From Hydrogenophaga sp. PAMC20947 (GTDB lineage: Bacteria > Pseudomonadota > Gammaproteobacteria > Burkholderiales > Burkholderiaceae_C): DNA of 64,000 nucleotides. Under the pieces are notes generated by a model. It did no database searches. It saw only the letters and a program-made list of their open reading frames with translations, and was not told the origin of the DNA. The position numbers and the translations under genes were made by a program. Shown here in pieces: positions 1-9,151 of the stretch (its first letter is position 1; each line of letters begins with the position of its first letter). The DNA lies in contig NZ_CP039252.1 in the NCBI RefSeq assembly GCF_004795855.1, forward strand, positions 3,720,001-3,784,000, read 5' to 3'.

Positions 1-1331
1 GCGATGATCATGCGGTCACCCACGGCGCGCATGATCAGCCCGTTGTTGAAACAATGGTTGCGGCAGATCATGCCCACCCCCATGCTCTCGTCAAACGCGG
101 TCATGGTGGCTTTCTTTTTCACCAGCGTGATGCCGCCGACAAACCCGCAAGTCTCGGCTGCGCCCACCAGCGGGTGCGCGCTGAGCGCTTCAAAGCACTT
201 CGCCAGGTAAGGCCCGGTGTCGTTCTTCACGCGGTCGACCAAGCCTTCGCGCTCCATCAGCTCGATGTTCGCCAGCGCCACCGCACACGCCACCGGGTGC
301 CCTGAATAGGTATAGCCGTGGTTGAACTCACCGCCCTTCTCTATCAGCACCTTGGCCACGCGGTCGCCCACCATCACGCCACCCAGAGGGATGTATCCGC
401 TGGTCACGCCTTTGGCGAAGGTCACCAGATCGGGCTTGTAGCCAAATTTTTCGTAGGCAAACCAATGGCCCAGTCGGCCAAAAGCGCAGATCACCTCATC
501 GGAAATCAGCAAAATGCCGTACTTGTCGACAATGCGCTGGATCTCAGGCCAGTAGGTCTCGGGGGGGATGATCACGCCACCGGCACCCTGCACCGGTTCG
601 CCGATAAAAGCGGCCACGCGGTCTGGGCCAACTTCCAGAATTTTCTCTTCCAGCCACCGCGCCGCGCGCAGACCAAAGTCGGCCGCGCTTTCGCCCGGCT
701 TGCCCTCTTCAGCGAAGTGGGGCTGCTCGATGTGCTGGATGTCGGGGATGGGCAAATCGCCCTGCGCGTGCATGCCGCTCATGCCGCCCAGGGAAGCGCC
801 CGCCATGGTCGAGCCGTGGTAGCCATTCAACCGGCCGATGATGACCTTGCGCTGGGGTTGCTCCAACAGATCCCAATAGCGGCGCACCATGCGCACGTTG
901 GTGTCGTTGCTCTCCGAGCCGCTGCTGGAATAGAACACATGCTTGAAGCTGCGACCGCCCACTTCCGGGGCCAGCGACGCCAGCTTGGCCGCCAACTTCA
1001 CCGCCGGCACATTGGTGGTGTTGAAGAAATTGTTGTAGAACGGCAGCGTCATCATCTGCTGATACGCCGCGTCGGCCAACTCCTTGCGCGCATACCCCGC
1101 GTTCACACACCACAGGCCACTCATCGCATCCAGCATCTTGTTGCCTTCGGAATCGAAGACATATATGTTGTCCGCTTTCACGATCACCTTGGCCCCCTGC
1201 GCAGCCAGATCCGCGTGGTCGGTGAACGGGTGGATGAAGTGCGCACTGTCCAAAGCCTGCACCGCGGCGGTGTCGTGCTTCTGATCGCGCTGGACCAAAG
1301 CGGGAGGAGAAATAAGGGTGGATGTGTTCAT
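1..1331 (-). CDS. Class III aminotransferase, putrescine/omega-amino acid--pyruvate type (3' end beyond window)
   Basis: This is a PLP-dependent fold-type I class III aminotransferase, most likely moving the amino group of putrescine or another omega-amine to pyruvate (SpuC-like). About 443 codons are visible and the reading frame stays open at the left edge, so the C-terminus is missing. It starts at the ATG at 1331 with MNTSTLISPP. The PLP lysine is about residue 307, in the motif TFAKGVTSGYIPLGG, preceded by ISDEVICAFGR, whose Asp contacts the cofactor. The glutamine synthetase-like gene upstream on the same strand and the other polyamine genes nearby support a polyamine substrate. Exact substrate preference (putrescine, beta-alanine, GABA) cannot be read from the sequence. 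Confidence 0.88.
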   Translation of the reverse strand, partial: MNTSTLISPPALVQRDQKHDTAAVQALDSAHFIHPFTDHADLAAQGAKVIVKADNIYVFDSEGNKMLDAMSGLWCVNAGYARKELADAAYQQMMTLPFYNNFFNTTNVPAVKLAAKLASLAPEVGGRSFKHVFYSSSGSESNDTNVRMVRRYWDLLEQPQRKVIIGRLNGYHGSTMAGASLGGMSGMHAQGDLPIPDIQHIEQPHFAEEGKPGESAADFGLRAARWLEEKILEVGPDRVAAFIGEPVQGAGGVIIPPETYWPEIQRIVDKYGILLISDEVICAFGRLGHWFAYEKFGYKPDLVTFAKGVTSGYIPLGGVMVGDRVAKVLIEKGGEFNHGYTYSGHPVACAVALANIELMEREGLVDRVKNDTGPYLAKCFEALSAHPLVGAAETCGFVGGITLVKKKATMTAFDESMGVGMICRNHCFNNGLIMRAVGDRMII

Positions 1332-1449
1332 ACAGACTCTCCGAACAGGGGGCGCTCTAGCCGAGAACGCCGCGGAACCGGCTTTGCCAGGCCGCCAGCG
1401 TTGCCCCCTGGGGGGTGACGCGCCGCAGGCGCGGCGCAGGGGGGATCAA

Positions 1450-2820
1450 TTAAACATGCAACAACAAGTGCTCACGCTCCCAGGGCGAGATCACTTTCAT
1501 GAACTCGTCGTATTCCAGTTCCTTGATCTCGGAATAGATGGTCACGAACTCCTTGCCCAGAATCTCATGCAGCTCGGGCTCGCGCTTGAGCCAGTCGAGT
1601 GCTTCGCCCAGGCTGCGTGGCAACGAGTAAGGCGCCAGATAAGCATCGCCTTTCATCTCGGGCTTGGGCTTGAGCTTGTTCTTCATGCCCAGGTAGCCAC
1701 AAGCCAAGGTCATGGCCATGGCGATGTAGGGGTTGGCGTCGGCACCGATCACGCGGTTTTCCACGCGGCGCGCCTGGGCCGAAGCGACCGGCGAGCGGAT
1801 GCCCACGGTGCGGTTGTCCTTGCCCCATTCGATGTTGATGGGTGCTGCCGAGTTGCGCGAAAGGCGGCGGTAGCTGTTCACATAAGGCGCCACCAGCACC
1901 ATGGCCGAAGGGATGTAGCGCTGCAAGCCGCCAATGTAGTGGAAGAAAGCATCTGACTCCGTGCCATCTTCCATGCTGAAGATGTTCTTGCCGGTTTTCT
2001 TGTCGACAATGCTTTGGTGGATGTGCATCGCGCTGCCAGGCTCACCCGCGATGGGCTTGGCCATGAAAGTGGCATACATGTCGTGGCGCATGGCTGCTTC
2101 ACGCACCGTGCGCTTGAAGAAAAACACCTCGTCAGCCAAGCCCAGCGGGTGGGCGTGGAAGAAGTTGATTTCCATCTGGCCCGCGCCCACTTCGTGGATC
2201 AGCGTGTCCACATTGAGCTCCATCAGCTCACAGTAAGCGTAGATGTCTTCGAACAACGGATCGAACTCGTTCACAGCATCGATCGAATAGGCCTGGCGCG
2301 AAGTCTCAGCGCGGCCACTGCGGCCAATAGGCGATTTGAGCGGCACGTTCGGATCGGTGTTGCGCGCGGTCAGGTAAAACTCCAGCTCAGGCGCCACCAC
2401 CGGGTCCCAGCCTTCGGCTTCATACAGATCGCACACATGGCGCAACACGCTGCGGGGCGCAAACGGCACCAGCTTGCCTTCGTGGTCAAAGCAGTCATGG
2501 ATCACCTGCGCCGTGGGGTCGGTTGCCCAGGGCACCAAGCGCGCCGATTCGGGCACGGGGCGCAGCTGCATGTCTTTGTCGGTCGGATCGACCACGTCGT
2601 AATACGGGCCACTCACGGGAAACTCCCCCGTCACACCCATGCACACAATGCCTTGGGGCAAGCGCATGCCACGGTCTTCGGTGAACTTCTCGCGGGGCAG
2701 GATCTTGCCGCGCGCCACACCGGTCAAGTCTGGTACCAGGCACTCGATCTCGGTGACCCGTCGCTCATTGAGCCAGGTCTCCAGATCGTTAAAGCTCATT
2801 TTTTTGGGTGGCGTCGTCAT
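1450..2820 (-). CDS. puuA: Gamma-glutamylputrescine synthetase (glutamine synthetase family)
   Basis: This 456-residue protein belongs to the glutamine synthetase superfamily, type used for glutamate-amine ligation: ATP-dependent gamma-glutamylation of putrescine in the cytoplasm, the first step of the Puu pathway. The N-terminal beta-grasp domain is followed by the catalytic domain with GQMEINFFHAHPLGLADE and the GSAMHIHQS metal/nucleotide region, then NRTVGIRSPVASAQARRVENR near the C-terminus. I chose the ATG at 2820 because AAGGAA lies six bases upstream; a TTG two codons earlier is less likely. It lies between the aminotransferase and the gamma-glutamyl-GABA hydrolase on the same strand, which favours PuuA over a true GlnA. 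A related gamma-glutamyl-polyamine synthetase (GlnA2/GlnA3-like) is the alternative. Confidence 0.85.
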   Translation of the reverse strand: MTTPPKKMSFNDLETWLNERRVTEIECLVPDLTGVARGKILPREKFTEDRGMRLPQGIVCMGVTGEFPVSGPYYDVVDPTDKDMQLRPVPESARLVPWATDPTAQVIHDCFDHEGKLVPFAPRSVLRHVCDLYEAEGWDPVVAPELEFYLTARNTDPNVPLKSPIGRSGRAETSRQAYSIDAVNEFDPLFEDIYAYCELMELNVDTLIHEVGAGQMEINFFHAHPLGLADEVFFFKRTVREAAMRHDMYATFMAKPIAGEPGSAMHIHQSIVDKKTGKNIFSMEDGTESDAFFHYIGGLQRYIPSAMVLVAPYVNSYRRLSRNSAAPINIEWGKDNRTVGIRSPVASAQARRVENRVIGADANPYIAMAMTLACGYLGMKNKLKPKPEMKGDAYLAPYSLPRSLGEALDWLKREPELHEILGKEFVTIYSEIKELEYDEFMKVISPWEREHLLLHV

Positions 2821-2892
2821 AGGCAATTCCTTCGCTGAGTTGTGATTGTGTGGGTCGGAAAAAACGGGAGATCGCAGGGAAATCGGGCCGCG

Positions 2893-3696
2893 TCAGACGC
2901 GTGCGAGATCGGCCGGGGCGGCCGTCAAGCGCTCTCTGCGGCGTGCTCGGCAAGCCTCGCCAAACGCCTCAAAGATCGCGGTGTAGAACGGATACTCCCA
3001 GCAGCGCCATTCTGGATGAAACTGGACCGCAAAGGCAAAGGCCGTGGCCCCTTTCACCGCAAAAGCTTCCACCACGCCGTCGGGCGCATGGGCCATGGCC
3101 TCCAGCCCCGGCGCCAGGCGGTTGATGCCCTGGCCGTGGAGGGAGTTGACGCGCACCTCGCTGGCGCCGTCAGCCCAGTCTGCCAACACACTGCCCGGTA
3201 CGGGCAAGATGGCATGGCTGGGCGCGTATTGTTCTTCAATGGGGGCCCCTTTAGGCTCCCGGTGGTCCATCAGGCCGGACACCTCCTGCACACGCTGGTG
3301 CAAGGAGCCGCCCATGGAAACATTGATTTCCTGGAACCCGCGGCAAACGCCCAACAGCGGCACACCCTGCTGTAGGCAGGCCTTGACCAGCGCAAACGTC
3401 AGCTCATCGCGCACCGCATCCAGCGGCAAACTGGGATCGGCCACGTCTTCGTTGTAGTGGGAAGGGTGCACATTGGAGGGTGAACCCGTCAGCATCACCC
3501 CGTCCACCAGCGACAACAAGCTGTCAATGGACGCGACATCCGCAAGCGGAAACATCACCGGTTGCGCCTGGGCACCGACCTTGACCGCACGGGCGTACTT
3601 GTCGCCCAGCATCAGAAAAGGCATTTGATGCCCGTGGTCGCCCAACAGGCGGTGGTCTGCAGGGAGCCAGACCATGCAGGACGGTTGTGTGTTCAT
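2893..3696 (-). CDS. puuD: Gamma-glutamyl-gamma-aminobutyrate hydrolase (class I glutamine amidotransferase-like)
   Basis: This 267-residue peptidase C26-family enzyme would hydrolyse gamma-glutamyl-GABA to glutamate and GABA. The nucleophile is Cys118 in LLGVCRGFQEINV, and the partner His sits in AVQFHPEW near the C-terminus, giving the usual Cys-His-Glu triad. HYNEDVADPSLPLDAVRDELT is a typical family segment. The start ATG at 3696 has GGAGA just upstream. It is first in a minus-strand run with puuA and the aminotransferase, separated from puuA by about 70 bases, and it diverges from the MocR-type regulator. Confidence 0.86.
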   Translation of the reverse strand: MNTQPSCMVWLPADHRLLGDHGHQMPFLMLGDKYARAVKVGAQAQPVMFPLADVASIDSLLSLVDGVMLTGSPSNVHPSHYNEDVADPSLPLDAVRDELTFALVKACLQQGVPLLGVCRGFQEINVSMGGSLHQRVQEVSGLMDHREPKGAPIEEQYAPSHAILPVPGSVLADWADGASEVRVNSLHGQGINRLAPGLEAMAHAPDGVVEAFAVKGATAFAFAVQFHPEWRCWEYPFYTAIFEAFGEACRARRRERLTAAPADLARV

Positions 3697-3771
3697 CGAA
3701 TCTCCAGTCTTGTGGGGACCCTCTGCTGAACACCCGTCCGAAAAAGACAGGCCCTCAGCAGAGGATGCCTT

Positions 3772-3831
3772 GATTGTGGTAGCTCAATTGGATCACAATC
3801 AGAGCCAGTTGGCTCCAGCGTATGGTGCCAA
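3772..3831. promoter_or_regulatory. Cluster of dyad symmetries between puuD and the MocR-type regulator
   Basis: Three inverted repeats lie close together in the 255-base divergent intergenic region. GATTGTG at 3772-3778 pairs with CACAATC at 3794-3800. GAGCCA at 3802-3807 pairs with TGGCTC at 3810-3815. TTGGCTCCA at 3809-3817 pairs with TGGTGCCAA at 3823-3831 (8 of 9 positions). The placement suits operator sites for the MocR-type protein acting on itself and on puuDA. Binding is inferred, not shown. Confidence 0.45.
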
Positions 3832-3951
3832 TTCGGAGCGTCTCCTGCGCCGCTTCGCGTCGTCCCCCAGAAGGTGGGGGCCCACTGGTGGCCCGGCAGA
3901 GCCGGTTCCTCAGTGGGCTGGATCAGGCAACCCAAAGACTCTACCGAACCC

Positions 3952-5466
3952 ATGCTGTCTGAATTCCTGCTCGCTGAAATGACCCGCCTGGCCACCCAGG
4001 ACGCCTTGCCCCTGCACCGCCAGCTCTACGAGGGTTTGCGACGCGCCATCCTCGAGGGCAAACTGCCCGCCGGCGAGCGCCTGCCGTCCAGCCGCGACCT
4101 GGCCCAGGATCTCAACCTCTCGCGCAACACGGTTGTGGCCGCCATCAACCAGCTCAGCGTGGAAGGCTACCTGATCAGCCGGGTGGGCAGCGGCACCTTT
4201 GTCAACGACAACGTGCCGCGCGTCAACCCCGGCCAAGCCCTGCAGGCCCACCGTCGCGGCCTCAGCCCGGCGCCCGCAGGCCAGCTCTCGGAGCGCGGCA
4301 AAGCCTTGTCTACCTCCTTTTGCGCCACCGAGCTCGAGGTGCAGCCGTTCACCCCCGGCATCGCCGATTTCAGCGCCTTTCCCCTGCCGCTGTGGCAGCG
4401 CCTGCAAAACAAACACTGGCGCATGACTTACCCGGACATGCTGGACTACAACAACTCCGGTGGCTACGCGCCGCTGCGCCGCGCCATCGCCGATTACTTG
4501 CGCGTCTTTCGCAGCGTGCAGCTCGATGCCGATCAGGTCATCGTCACCACCGGCACCCAACAATCGCTGGAACTGTGTGCCCGCATGCTGGCCGATCCCG
4601 GCGACACCGTGTGGGTGGAAGACCCGGCCTACTGGGGCGCGGTGAAAGCCTTCATGGCCACCGGGCTGTCAATCGAACCCGTTCGGGTCGACGAAGAAGG
4701 CATTCAGCCCGACGCAGCCAACCCGGCAAAACCACCGCGGATGATCTACGTCACGCCGTCTCACCAATACCCCACGGGCGCCGTGATGTCGCTGCCCAGG
4801 CGCCAGCAGCTGCTGCTCGCTGCGCGCAAGCACAACGCCTGGATTCTGGAGGACGACTACGACAGTGAATACCGCTTCAGCGGCCCGCCCATTTCCTGCC
4901 TGGAAGGGCTCGATACCGACGACCGCGTGCTCTACATGGGCACGTTCTCGAAGGTGCTTTATCCCGGCATCAAACTGGGCTATCTGGTGGTGCCCAAGCC
5001 TTTGGCCCCGGCCTTCAAACAAGCCCACTACGACCTCAACCGCCCGGGGCAGATGCCCTTGCAGGCCGCGTTGGCCGAGTTCATCGAAATGGGTCACTTC
5101 AGCAGTGCATTGCGCCGCGCGCGCCAGAGCTATGCCGAGCGCCGCGAGTGCCTGCTGGAGGCCTTGCAACCCTGTCTGAACACCGGCACACCCAACAGCG
5201 CGCACATCAGCGGAGCCGAGCAAGGTCTGCACCTGTGTCTGCACCTGCCCGCCGCCGTCGATGACGGTCTGCTGGCCCAGCAGATCGGCCAGCAAGGCAT
5301 GAGCGTGCGGCCGTTGTCAGGCTACTGCCTGCAACGCAAAGACCTGAGCGGACTCATCATCGGCTACGGCTATGCACCCCTCAAGGAGATAGGGCAATCC
5401 GGCCCCTTGCTTGCGCGTTGTATTCAACACCACATCCAGACCTTAACGCCCGCCCCTTCGTCATAA
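3952..5466 (+). CDS. MocR/GabR-type transcriptional regulator (GntR HTH fused to aminotransferase-like domain)
   Basis: The 504-residue protein joins an N-terminal GntR winged helix (residues about 15-85: LPSSRDLAQDLNLSRNTVVAA, then GSGTFV) to a fold-type I aminotransferase-like domain. The PLP lysine is about residue 334 in YMGTFSKVLYPGIKLG. MocR proteins sense amines or amino acids through PLP chemistry and usually control neighbouring catabolic genes. I took the ATG at 3952 because the wing-helix domain begins there; an in-frame upstream ATG at 3874 would add 26 residues that look like translated spacer. It diverges from puuD, so GABA or a polyamine intermediate is the likely effector (inference). 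Confidence 0.87.
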   Translation: MLSEFLLAEMTRLATQDALPLHRQLYEGLRRAILEGKLPAGERLPSSRDLAQDLNLSRNTVVAAINQLSVEGYLISRVGSGTFVNDNVPRVNPGQALQAHRRGLSPAPAGQLSERGKALSTSFCATELEVQPFTPGIADFSAFPLPLWQRLQNKHWRMTYPDMLDYNNSGGYAPLRRAIADYLRVFRSVQLDADQVIVTTGTQQSLELCARMLADPGDTVWVEDPAYWGAVKAFMATGLSIEPVRVDEEGIQPDAANPAKPPRMIYVTPSHQYPTGAVMSLPRRQQLLLAARKHNAWILEDDYDSEYRFSGPPISCLEGLDTDDRVLYMGTFSKVLYPGIKLGYLVVPKPLAPAFKQAHYDLNRPGQMPLQAALAEFIEMGHFSSALRRARQSYAERRECLLEALQPCLNTGTPNSAHISGAEQGLHLCLHLPAAVDDGLLAQQIGQQGMSVRPLSGYCLQRKDLSGLIIGYGYAPLKEIGQSGPLLARCIQHHIQTLTPAPSS

Positions 5467-5503
5467 TCGCCTGCATTGCTTAACGCCATCCAGGGGGAAA
5501 AAG

Positions 5504-6073
5504 ATGAAGAAGGTTATTGGGCTCGTGTTGCTGGCTGCGCTGTACTACGCACACGGTTATTACGTTTTTGGCGAAAACCACCTCAACGCCTGGTTCGCCC
5601 GAAGCAATGAGGCCGTGATCAATGGCAAAGAAAATGCATGTGACGATTTCAGCCACGACGTGCAGTTCAACATCACCCAGAAAACATCAGAAGGCGACAC
5701 CTTGATGGAGGGCGGTTACAGCAAACTGTGCGATTTGACCCGAAGTGCTGCGGAGGGTGCCATGGGTTTTGCGCAACTGAAATCGCCAGGCCCCTCGGGC
5801 GCCAACATGAACACGTACACCCGGGTTATCAGCACAGAGCTTTCGGAATTCCCATGGTTGCAGGCCACAGTCAAGGCTCACCAGACCACAAGGATCACCA
5901 TGGGTAGAAATCCCCCGGTGATCGATGAAGGCGACTTCACGTTGCTGGTCGAGCGCACCTACCAGGGTCTCAAAATCAAGCGCCTGACCGGCACCAGCGA
6001 GATGCGGATCATCGAAGACGAAATTGCAGCGCCGGCCGAAGAAGCCCCTGAGGCAGCACCGAAGAAAAAATAG
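5504..6073 (+). CDS. Hypothetical membrane-anchored protein
   Basis: I do not recognise this 189-residue protein. It begins with a hydrophobic segment (VIGLVLLAALYYAHGYYVF) that looks like an uncleaved signal anchor, so most of it probably faces the periplasm. The body has no clear enzyme motif; it carries two cysteines (about residues 46 and 76) and an Ala/Glu/Pro-rich tail ending in Lys residues. A purine-rich GGGGGAAAAAG stretch directly precedes the ATG at 5504. It follows the MocR-type gene by 37 bases and may be co-transcribed with it. Confidence 0.6.
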   Translation: MKKVIGLVLLAALYYAHGYYVFGENHLNAWFARSNEAVINGKENACDDFSHDVQFNITQKTSEGDTLMEGGYSKLCDLTRSAAEGAMGFAQLKSPGPSGANMNTYTRVISTELSEFPWLQATVKAHQTTRITMGRNPPVIDEGDFTLLVERTYQGLKIKRLTGTSEMRIIEDEIAAPAEEAPEAAPKKK

Positions 6074-6432
6074 GCACCCAAATGGGATGGGGGTAAAACC
6101 AGTGGAGGAAACACTGGACTGGCCAGCGCATCCAACAACAACCGATCAGCCTCCTTTGCAAGCAAAGACTCGCTGCTCGATACCTGCCTGCAAGGGCATT
6201 GGTACCCGCGTGGTGACGCGCAGGCAAAGCGCAGATTCTGGTTTGGCGGCGGTTAAAACGAACACGGGGTCTACTTGAAGAAAGCCTTCGGCGGGGCCCA
6301 GAGCCCACACCCCGGAAGGCACAAACGGCCTCTGCGGCAAGCTGGCCCAAAGCGTGCTACCTTGAAGGCCATCGCGAGCCCCAGATGTGGCTGATTCCCA
6401 GACGCACCCGGCTCGTCCTTCAAGGACAGCAC
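6074..6432. other. Intergenic region without recognisable feature
   Basis: These roughly 360 bases between the membrane-anchored hypothetical and the phasin-like gene contain short open frames on both strands, but none has a convincing start, composition or similarity. A Shine-Dalgarno-like AAGGA at about 6422-6426 belongs to the next gene. I see no repeat or terminator with a clear T-run. Confidence 0.4.
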
Positions 6433-6843
6433 ATGGCTACGCACCCCCACGATCAACACAACGCGGTCGCACAACAATCCAGCGAGCTGGCGAACGCTTC
6501 GGCCCAGGTGGTCGCCCACCGAGTGACCCGCATGCTCATGGCCGGCCCCCTGCCTTCAGCCCGAGACCGCAAGGAATTCAAACGCATGGTGGACGAAAAG
6601 CACCTGGCTTTTGGCGAATCGTGGCTGGCCATGATCGGGCACGCCACCACCGCTCAGGTGGCGCTGGGCACCACCGCCTGGCGCTCACTCTGTTACCCCT
6701 GGCTGGATGGCGGCGCCACGCCCGCAGCCATGGCTTCGCAAATGCAGCTGGCCGGCATCGGCATGATCCAGAAAGGCCTGGAGCCCATGCACCGCAAAGC
6801 GGTGGCCAATGCCAAGCGCCTGGCAAAAACACCGCTGCGTTGA
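6433..6843 (+). CDS. Phasin-like, polyhydroxyalkanoate granule-associated protein (tentative)
   Basis: This 136-residue protein is predicted mostly alpha-helical. The segment VVAHRVTRMLMAGPLPSARD followed by EFKRMVDEKHLAFGESW resembles short granule-associated phasin-like proteins of Comamonadaceae, from memory of that family. Phasins coat PHA granules and contain amphipathic helices without catalytic residues, which fits. The start ATG at 6433 has AAGGA six bases upstream; an earlier in-frame ATG at 6385 lacks one. Family assignment is tentative; an unrelated helical protein cannot be excluded. Confidence 0.55.
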   Translation: MATHPHDQHNAVAQQSSELANASAQVVAHRVTRMLMAGPLPSARDRKEFKRMVDEKHLAFGESWLAMIGHATTAQVALGTTAWRSLCYPWLDGGATPAAMASQMQLAGIGMIQKGLEPMHRKAVANAKRLAKTPLR

Positions 6844-6849
6844 AAACAA

Positions 6850-6895
6850 AAACCCCGCTGCGCACAGCCTGATGCACAGCGGGTTGGGGTTTGAA
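6850..6895. terminator. Possible bidirectional terminator between convergent genes
   Basis: CCCGCTG at 6854-6860 pairs with CAGCGGG at 6877-6883, flanked by an A-rich run on the left and GGGGTTT on the right. It lies between the convergent phasin-like gene and dctM, where a shared terminator is expected. The T-run is short. Confidence 0.4.
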
Positions 6896-6903
6896 TCTGA
6901 CGC

Positions 6904-8439
6904 TCAGCGTCCGTACACCCAATCGGGCAAGCCCGTGGCAATCACCGGGAACACCACGACCAGGAACAAGGCCAGCACCTGAATGCCCAGGAACACCAGC
7001 GACGAACGGAAGATGGTGGCCATGCTGATTTCCGGCGGCGCAACGCCCCGGATATAGAACAGCGCATAACCAAACGGCGGTGAGAGAAAACTCATCTGCA
7101 TGTTGATCAGGTAGAGCACGCCAAACCACAGCACCACGGAATCGGGTGAAGGGCCCGGCATCCCGAACAAGCCATCAAACGTAAGCGACTTGATGATGGG
7201 CACAAAGATCGGCACCGCCAGCAACAAGATGCCCACCCAGTCCAGGAACATGCCCAGAACCACCAGCAAGATCATCATCAGCAACAAGATGCCGTAAGGA
7301 CTCAAGCCCGTGCTGAGGATGGTGTCGGTGATGAATGCCTGGCCACCTTGCAAGATGTAGAGGCCGACGAAGATGGATGCCCCGAAGATGATCCACAGCA
7401 CCATTGCCGTGGCTTTCACCGTGTCGGTGCTGGCACCGATCAGCGCCTTGAGCGACAGCCGCTTGTGCAGCAAGGCCACGCCCATCGCACCGAAGCTGCC
7501 CAGACCTGCTGCCTCGACTGGCGTGGCGATGCCGGCGAACAAGAGGCCCAGCACCATGGCCACCAGCAGGATGGGCGCAATGAGCCTGCGCAGCAACACC
7601 AGCTTCTGACCCATGCTCAGGCGCTCTTCCAGCGGCACCGGCGGACCCAGCTTCGGATTGATCGTGGTCCGCACCACCACATACAGGACATAGAGACTCG
7701 ACAGCAGCAGCCCAGGCAGCACACTGCCCAGGTACAGCTCACCCACCGACTGCTGCGCCACCACGGCGTACAGAATGGCCAGGATCGACGGCGGGATCAG
7801 CACGCCCAGGGTGCCACCGGCCATGATGGAGCCGATGGCGATCTCGGGGTCGTACTTGCGCTTGAGCATGGCCGGCAGAGCGATGATGCCCATGGTCACG
7901 ATGGCGGCGCCCACCACGCCCACCATGGCTGCCAGGAGGGTTGAGGCCACGATGGTGGCCACCGCCAAGCCCCCGTGCAGGCCGCCCATCCACTGGTACA
8001 CCGCGTCAAACAGCTCTTCAATCAGGCCTGCCCGCTCCAGCATGGTCGCCATGAAGATGAACAGCGGGATTGCCGCCAGATCGGGGTTGGTCATCATCGG
8101 GAAGATGCGGCTCGGGATGATGTTGAGCATCGCCGCATCCCCCAGCAGGTAGAGAAACACCACCCCCAGGCCACCGGCCACGAAGGCCAGTGGCAAGCCG
8201 GCCATCAGCAGCACGAACAGCGAGCCGAACATGATCCAGGTCAGGGTCGACATGGACACATTGGCCAGCACACCCTGCATGCGGAACAGAAAGTAGTCAT
8301 CGCCCCAGGGATCGTAGAAGCCGATGTTGACGGCCTCGACCAGCACCACGGCCAGTATCAGCAGAGACAGTCCGTAGGTGATCAGGCGTGAGCGCGTGGC
8401 CGTGGCTTGCGCGCTCGATTTTTGTGCTGCTGTGCTCAT
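6904..8439 (-). CDS. dctM: TRAP transporter large permease subunit (DctM)
   Basis: This 511-residue protein is the large membrane component of a tripartite ATP-independent periplasmic transporter. It has many hydrophobic helices and family signatures such as GGTLGVLIPPSILAILYAVVAQQSVGELY and, near the C-terminus, LINMQMSFLSPPFGYALFY. It couples Na+ or H+ flow to uptake of a carboxylate handed over by the binding protein. An N-terminal extension of about 60 residues with an extra hydrophobic segment makes it longer than the usual 425-440. It overlaps the small subunit by the ATGA arrangement at 8436-8439. Confidence 0.93.
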   Translation of the reverse strand: MSTAAQKSSAQATATRSRLITYGLSLLILAVVLVEAVNIGFYDPWGDDYFLFRMQGVLANVSMSTLTWIMFGSLFVLLMAGLPLAFVAGGLGVVFLYLLGDAAMLNIIPSRIFPMMTNPDLAAIPLFIFMATMLERAGLIEELFDAVYQWMGGLHGGLAVATIVASTLLAAMVGVVGAAIVTMGIIALPAMLKRKYDPEIAIGSIMAGGTLGVLIPPSILAILYAVVAQQSVGELYLGSVLPGLLLSSLYVLYVVVRTTINPKLGPPVPLEERLSMGQKLVLLRRLIAPILLVAMVLGLLFAGIATPVEAAGLGSFGAMGVALLHKRLSLKALIGASTDTVKATAMVLWIIFGASIFVGLYILQGGQAFITDTILSTGLSPYGILLLMMILLVVLGMFLDWVGILLLAVPIFVPIIKSLTFDGLFGMPGPSPDSVVLWFGVLYLINMQMSFLSPPFGYALFYIRGVAPPEISMATIFRSSLVFLGIQVLALFLVVVFPVIATGLPDWVYGR

Positions 8440-9080
8440 GCCGACACCTCCAGCCTGAGTTGTTTTTCGTAGATGCGGATGTCCTTGATCAGGCGCGAGA
8501 TACCCGCCAGCAGGATCAGGCAGGCGCCCACCAGCATCAACATCTTCACCGGCCAGTACTGCACTTGCCAGGTCTCCACCGAGCGCTCGTCCTGGGCCAG
8601 GCTGTCAAAGAAGAAGCGGTTGGCGGTGCTGATCATCGCGAAGATGAAGATGAAGAAGAACACCGAGGTAACCACCGACAGCGCTGCCTGCTTGCGCAAC
8701 GACAGCTTGGTGTAGAGCACATCCACGCGCACATGCGAGCCGTGCAACAGACCATAGGCGCCGGCCATCATGTACTGCATGCCAAACAGCAGAAAGCTGG
8801 ATTCGTGCACCCAGATGGTGGGCATGTTGAACAGGTAACGCGCGGTCACCTCGTAGGTGTAGGCGAACACCGCCATCACGCTCCAGAGCGCCACAAAAAG
8901 GCCGGAGCGGTCGCTGATCCAGTCCAGCAGTTTCTCAAACGGGCCGGCGTCGGGTTCATAGGGCACGGCAGGCACGATGCCCTGCTTCCATGCCACTGCA
9001 ATCAGCGCCAGCGGTACGAGGGTCAACATCCCCCAGTACACCGTGTGCGGCAGCACAAAACCAATGCTCTCTAAGTTCAT
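8436..9080 (-). CDS. dctQ: TRAP transporter small permease subunit (DctQ)
   Basis: This 214-residue protein is the four-helix small membrane subunit of the TRAP transporter, recognised by YEVTARYLFNMPTIWVHESSFLLFGMQYMMAGAYGLLHGSHVRVDVLY-like content (conserved W-x-x-E and R-x-x-H-V-R-V-D). It pairs with DctM, whose start overlaps its stop by four bases, and follows the binding-protein gene by 71 bases. It is a little longer than typical DctQ because of an N-terminal segment with an additional hydrophobic stretch. Confidence 0.9.
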   Translation of the reverse strand: MNLESIGFVLPHTVYWGMLTLVPLALIAVAWKQGIVPAVPYEPDAGPFEKLLDWISDRSGLFVALWSVMAVFAYTYEVTARYLFNMPTIWVHESSFLLFGMQYMMAGAYGLLHGSHVRVDVLYTKLSLRKQAALSVVTSVFFFIFIFAMISTANRFFFDSLAQDERSVETWQVQYWPVKMLMLVGACLILLAGISRLIKDIRIYEKQLRLEVSA

Positions 9081-9151
9081 AAGAGTTCATCCAAAAAAAT
9101 GAGCGGCCCACGCAGAGCCGCTCAAAGTTCAAACAATGGAAAGACGCTGGA

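Noticed and set aside
318..1418. A 366-codon plus-strand open frame
   Set aside because: Antisense to the class III aminotransferase, whose PLP motifs are intact on the minus strand.
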